A stretch of 64,000 bases of DNA from Polyangiaceae bacterium (GTDB taxonomy: Bacteria; Myxococcota_A; Polyangia; Polyangiales; Polyangiaceae), in NCBI GenBank assembly GCA_025936115.1, contig JAICTZ010000001.1:432132-496131 (forward strand), read 5' to 3'. A program made the translations under genes and the position numbers. This document shows positions 60,716-64,000 of the stretch, one piece after another (the stretch's first letter is position 1; each line of letters starts with the position of its first letter). Below the pieces are notes generated by a model, which saw only the letters and a list, made by a program, of their open reading frames with translations, was not told the DNA's origin and made no database searches.

Positions 60716-61032
60716 CTACATGGCGGAGAGGTTACGCGGTGGGAGCCCGCATTTGCAACGCGCCACGAGCGCCGAGCACTAGCGCGCGGCGTGCGGCGCG
60801 GAATGCTCTACGCGCGAGCGCCCTCACGCCGCATGGGACACGGCGGCGGAATTTTGCACGCGGGACGAAGACGGCGTGCGCGTGACGATGCGAGATTCTT
60901 TCGAGTCAGGCGCCGAAGACGGCGGCGTGCCCCCCAAACCCCAACTCGAGCGCTGAAATGTCTGGTTGGGTTTGTCAGTTTTTTCGGATGCGGCGTGCGT
61001 TCCCGTGCGCAGGATGGTGTACTTGGTGCATC
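60716..61032. other. divergent gap before the SMP-30-like gene
   Basis: About 317 bp between the open frame of the RCC1 protein and the SMP-30-like lipoprotein. No ORF with coding character. It must hold two divergent promoters, but none is clear to me. Confidence 0.4.
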
Positions 61033-62472
61033 GTGCGGCTGACGACTCCTTTCACACTCTCCTTGTCCTTGCTCTTGGTCGGCTCTGCCTCGAGCCTCTA
61101 CGCGTGTGGCGGCTCGACGCCGACCTCGCCGGGAACGGGCGGTTCGGGGCCCGCGGCGAGCGGAGGCTCCGCAGGCAAAGCGAGCGGGAGTGGCGGTACG
61201 GGAGCCGGCGGCATGACGGCGTCGGGCGGCTCCGGAGCAAGTGGAGGGACCACGGCGACGGGCGGTGCGGGTGGCTCGACGGCTGGAACCGGTACCGGGG
61301 GCGGAGCGGGCCGTGGCGGCTCGACGGCGAGCGGCGGCGCGGGCGGCGCGGGCGGTAGCGGCGGCGGCGCTGCCGGGCTGACGGCGGCGGGCGGCATGAC
61401 GAGCACGGGCGGCGCGCCGTCCGGCGGGATGAATGCGGGCGGCAGCGCAGGCGTGAGCAGTGGCGGAACGGCGGGCGCCGCGCAGGGCGGAGCGGCGGGC
61501 AGCGGCGGGAGCGCGGGCACATCGACGAGCGGCGGTTGGAAGTGTCCGGCGGGCGTGACGACGACGCCGATGCTGAGCGGCACGCCGGCCCGCATCGCGA
61601 GCGTGCCGCCGAAGGACGCCTTCAACCAAAACAACGGCACTTTCGGCAACGTCGAGGGCCCGGTTTGGATCGGCGACGCGCTGTACGTATCGGAGATGAG
61701 CAGTGACGCGTACGACTCGGCGAACGGCAACGTCAAAAAGTCGCGCATCCTCAAAGTGACCTCTGACGGCACGGCCAGCATCTTCATCGCCGATTCGGGG
61801 AGCAACGGCCTGGCGACGGACGCGGACGGCAACATCGTCGCCGCCGTGCACAAGGACGGCAGCATCACGCGCTTTGCGCTGCCGGGCGGCGCCCCGACGC
61901 CCATCGTGACGATGTACAACGGCAAGCGCTTCGATTCGCCGAACGATCTCGCCATCCATTCAAACGGCACCATCTACTTCTCTGATCCGTCGTTCCAGGC
62001 GCCCAACACACCGCCGCAACCGCAGACGCTCGCGTATCGCATCGCGCCGGGCAGCAACATGGCCGTCCCGATCCCGAGCGCCGCGAGCCCGGACATGCTG
62101 AGCAACCCGAACGGCGTCACGCTCTCGCTCGCCGAGGATTACCTCTACATTTCGGCCGATACGGGCAAGCGGTATCCCGTGATGGCCGACGGAACGCTCG
62201 GCGCGGGCACGAATTTCATGGCGACCAACGGCGGCGACGGCATGACCATCGACTGCGCGGGCAATCTCTACGTCGCGAAAGCGAACACGGCGACGGTCGT
62301 CGTTTACAAGCCGGACGGCTCGATGATCGGCACCATCACGGTGCCCGAAGTGCAAGCCGCGACCAACGTCGCGTTCGGCGGCGCGGACCATCAGACGCTT
62401 TACATCACCGGGCTCGGCAACAGTAAGGGCTTGTTCAAGCTCGCGTTGAATCTGCCGGGGCGTCCGTACTGA
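61033..62472 (+). CDS. SMP-30/gluconolactonase-like lipoprotein with Gly-rich linker
   Basis: A 479-residue lipoprotein from GTG 61033 (signal ending SASSLYAC). The frame is open to 60958, but those codons would precede the signal. About 130 residues of Gly/Ser/Ala linker follow, then a six-blade propeller of the SMP-30/gluconolactonase/LRE type: FGNVEGPVWIGDALYVSEMS, GLATDADGNIVAAVHKDG, FDSPNDLAIHSNGTIYFSDP, NPNGVTLSLAEDYLYISADT and DGMTIDCAGNLYVAKANTAT. The Glu, Asn and Asp positions of the metal site are kept. Relatives hydrolyse lactones. If active, it could open gluconolactone from the glucose-dehydrogenase-like enzyme at 5802, but the compartments differ. Confidence 0.82.
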   Translation: MRLTTPFTLSLSLLLVGSASSLYACGGSTPTSPGTGGSGPAASGGSAGKASGSGGTGAGGMTASGGSGASGGTTATGGAGGSTAGTGTGGGAGRGGSTASGGAGGAGGSGGGAAGLTAAGGMTSTGGAPSGGMNAGGSAGVSSGGTAGAAQGGAAGSGGSAGTSTSGGWKCPAGVTTTPMLSGTPARIASVPPKDAFNQNNGTFGNVEGPVWIGDALYVSEMSSDAYDSANGNVKKSRILKVTSDGTASIFIADSGSNGLATDADGNIVAAVHKDGSITRFALPGGAPTPIVTMYNGKRFDSPNDLAIHSNGTIYFSDPSFQAPNTPPQPQTLAYRIAPGSNMAVPIPSAASPDMLSNPNGVTLSLAEDYLYISADTGKRYPVMADGTLGAGTNFMATNGGDGMTIDCAGNLYVAKANTATVVVYKPDGSMIGTITVPEVQAATNVAFGGADHQTLYITGLGNSKGLFKLALNLPGRPY

Positions 62473-62598
62473 GGGCGGGAGGTCACGTGGGTTCGGGCGG
62501 GTCCACTGGGGACCCGACTCAACGCGTGCACGAACGCGGCGGCGTCGCATGCTCCAAACGGCCTCCGCGGCTCGCCGCAATAGGGTGCCGACAAGACG

Positions 62599-64000
62599 TC
62601 ACCCCATGAAGCGCCCGAAAGACTCATGCTCGAGCGAGGCTTTCGCGTCTTCGATGAGTTCGCGGCCGAAGTCTTGTTCGGCGGCAAGCGCATTGTGTGC
62701 CGCGCAGCGCAGAGTGAGATTCGAGGGGCAGTGATCGCCGCCCAGGGCAAATGGTTCGAGGTGGTGAAACTCGAGGCGATGCGTCTCGCGGCAACGGGCT
62801 CCGTTCGCGTCGAGGTAGGTACAACGCCCGCCGTCGCGCTGGAAGATGGCGCGACGGACGGCGGCGGGAATGTGACGCCCGCGCCGGCGCTGGTGCGGCG
62901 GGTCATGCTGGTCATGCCGGTGCTGGTCATGCTGGTCGAGCGTGTCCGTGCGTTCACCGCGCGTTCTTGAGTCGATTCGCGGAAGGGTGTCGGCGGCGTC
63001 GAGGTCACGCGCCAGAGCGGGTAAGCCGTCCACGCTGCACGATGCGATGGCGGGGTCGCGCATGCCGTTGGCGGAGTCGCGCTTGCCGTTGGCGGAGTCG
63101 CGCTTGCCGTTGGCGGAGTCGCGCTTGCCGTTGGCGGAGTCGCGCTTGCCGCTAGCGGAGTCGCCGCTCGCGGCGTATTTCTTCTTTTTGAGCTCGGCCA
63201 CGAGAGCGCGCATGGCGCGCATGTGAAGCTCCTCCAACGTCACGTTGGGGACGGCGTGTGACAGGAGCGCCTTCGCCTCCTCGACCAGACGCACGTATTC
63301 CTCGGTTGCGGTGAATTGGACTTTGTACCGCTCGGGTTGGAGAGGTTCCAAGGGCGCCGGATCCACCCGCGCCGGCGCGGCGACTGTCGTCCACTCCTCA
63401 CCGAAAGCGCCCGCACTCACCCCCGCCCTCGCACTCACCCCCGCCCTCGCACTCACTCCCGCCCCCGCACTCACTCCCGCCCCCGCACTCACTCCCGCCC
63501 CCGCACTCACTCCCGCCCCCGCACCCACTCCCGCGCCAGCATTCCGCCCACTCGTTTTTCGCCCCTGCTCGGTCGAACTCGGCACCGCGTCATTCGCGCT
63601 TTCGGCCCAATTGCAAGGCCGATCGCCCGGAGCAAGCTCTCGGACGACACACGTCGATCCGATGAACTCTTGCCACGTTGGCTCCGATGGCACGAGTCGC
63701 GCCGGCGCGGGTCCGAGGGGCTCGATGCGCGCAGGAACGGCGGGTAGAGGATCGAGGACGCGTACGAGCCTCGCGAGCTCGCGCTTCGTCCGGTGTTTGG
63801 CGCGCGCGAGGACCTCGACGAGGTTCGTCTCGGTGAGGTGCGGGCCAAGCATGAGCAGCCCCGTGAGATGGAGCTCGCCGGAGGCGAGAGCGTCGAGCAG
63901 TGCCGGGAAGCGTCTGACGAGACGAGCGGCGGCAACGCGCCGGAAAGCCTCGTCCTCCGAGAAGCGGAGCTCGTAGATGCAATAGGTGTAGAGGCTCGAG
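62599..64000 (-). CDS. DUF222-like / HNH endonuclease domain protein (copy 2, 5' end outside window)
   Basis: At least 467 residues; the frame is open to the window end. It matches copy 1 (10441-11904) along its length: SLYTYCIYELRFSEDEAFRR, HLTGLLMLGPHLTETN, PLEPLQPERYKVQFTATEEY, and the HNH part RAIFQRDGGRCTYLD, LEFHHLEPFALGG, NLTLRCAAHN. Over the 160 or so bp at the window edge the two copies differ at about three bases. The HNH region is clearly more diverged (about 80% by eye). Both contain tandem repeats at matching sites, with different units and numbers. The C-terminal His/Asp stretch (DQHDQHRHDQHD) is also longer than in copy 1. Confidence 0.85.
   Translation of the reverse strand, partial: SSLYTYCIYELRFSEDEAFRRVAAARLVRRFPALLDALASGELHLTGLLMLGPHLTETNLVEVLARAKHRTKRELARLVRVLDPLPAVPARIEPLGPAPARLVPSEPTWQEFIGSTCVVRELAPGDRPCNWAESANDAVPSSTEQGRKTSGRNAGAGVGAGAGVSAGAGVSAGAGVSAGAGVSARAGVSARAGVSAGAFGEEWTTVAAPARVDPAPLEPLQPERYKVQFTATEEYVRLVEEAKALLSHAVPNVTLEELHMRAMRALVAELKKKKYAASGDSASGKRDSANGKRDSANGKRDSANGKRDSANGMRDPAIASCSVDGLPALARDLDAADTLPRIDSRTRGERTDTLDQHDQHRHDQHDPPHQRRRGRHIPAAVRRAIFQRDGGRCTYLDANGARCRETHRLEFHHLEPFALGGDHCPSNLTLRCAAHNALAAEQDFGRELIEDAKASLEHESFGRFMG
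63044..63169 (-). repeat. 21-bp tandem repeat inside HNH copy 2 (site B)
   Basis: The plus-strand unit CCGTTGGCGGAGTCGCGCTTG is repeated four times almost exactly from 63065, flanked on each side by one diverged unit. It encodes Ser-Ala-Asn-Gly-Lys-Arg-Asp heptads on the minus strand. Confidence 0.85.
63413..63537 (-). repeat. 18-bp tandem repeat inside HNH copy 2 (site A)
   Basis: Seven units of the form GCACTCACTCCCGCCCCC (plus strand), the first two with CC/TC variants and the last truncated. It encodes Gly-Val-Ser-Ala-(Gly/Arg)-Ala repeats on the minus strand, at the position where copy 1 has its Gly-Ala run. Confidence 0.85.

Overview
The window is a high-GC, gene-dense chromosomal segment. 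It most likely comes from a Polyangia-type member of the Myxococcota. The signs are many secreted lipoproteins with Gly/Ser/Ala/Thr-rich linkers after the lipobox, a DUF1552/DUF1592 pair, a Ser/Thr kinase fused to a large ATPase, an FHA-type sigma54 activator, and an ECF sigma/FecR operon. It also carries a set of flagellar genes, which the well-known gliding, fruiting myxobacteria lack. No rRNA, tRNA or CRISPR array was recognised.

Layout. 1-9975: small-molecule and envelope genes (thioredoxin-like lipoprotein, YbjQ-like protein, lipase, LysR regulator, Cys-rich lipoprotein, glyoxalase-like protein, glucose dehydrogenase-like enzyme, GH15, a small penicillin-binding-type lipoprotein). 9976-11904: a degenerate tandem array, then a DUF222-like/HNH endonuclease gene. 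12226-16853: Tat-exported aldo/keto reductase, a lipoprotein with two Tp34/P19-type metal-binding domains coupled to an outer-membrane barrel protein, and a ClC channel. 16857-22790: two gene relics, an RlmL-type rRNA methyltransferase, and an ECF sigma-FecR-barrel-LamG operon whose stops and starts overlap. 22859-32244: secreted esterases, an M28 peptidase with PD40, PA and PDZ parts, a barrel relic and the DUF1552/DUF1592 pair. 33737-40933: EAL phosphodiesterase, MotA/MotB, a GH73 muramidase, FlgF with a sigma54 promoter, and two response regulators carrying HDOD and degenerate HD outputs. 40939-49095: sigma54 activator, kinase-ATPase-TPR protein, Hsp70 and J-protein. 49201-54330: Ski2-like helicase and a large HDOD protein. 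54584-59170: flhA-flhF-fliA-fliW operon. 59351-64000: RCC1-type lipoprotein, SMP-30-like lipoprotein, and a second, inverted copy of the HNH gene cut by the window end.

Working together: FlhA (export gate), FlhF (placement), FliA (sigma28), FliW, MotAB, FlgF and the GH73 enzyme form part of a flagellum. The EAL and HDOD/HD regulators nearby probably tune motility. The two HNH copies are about 51 kb apart in opposite orientation. They share a nearly identical N-terminal region, a diverged C-terminus and in-frame tandem repeats of different copy number. They bracket almost the whole window.
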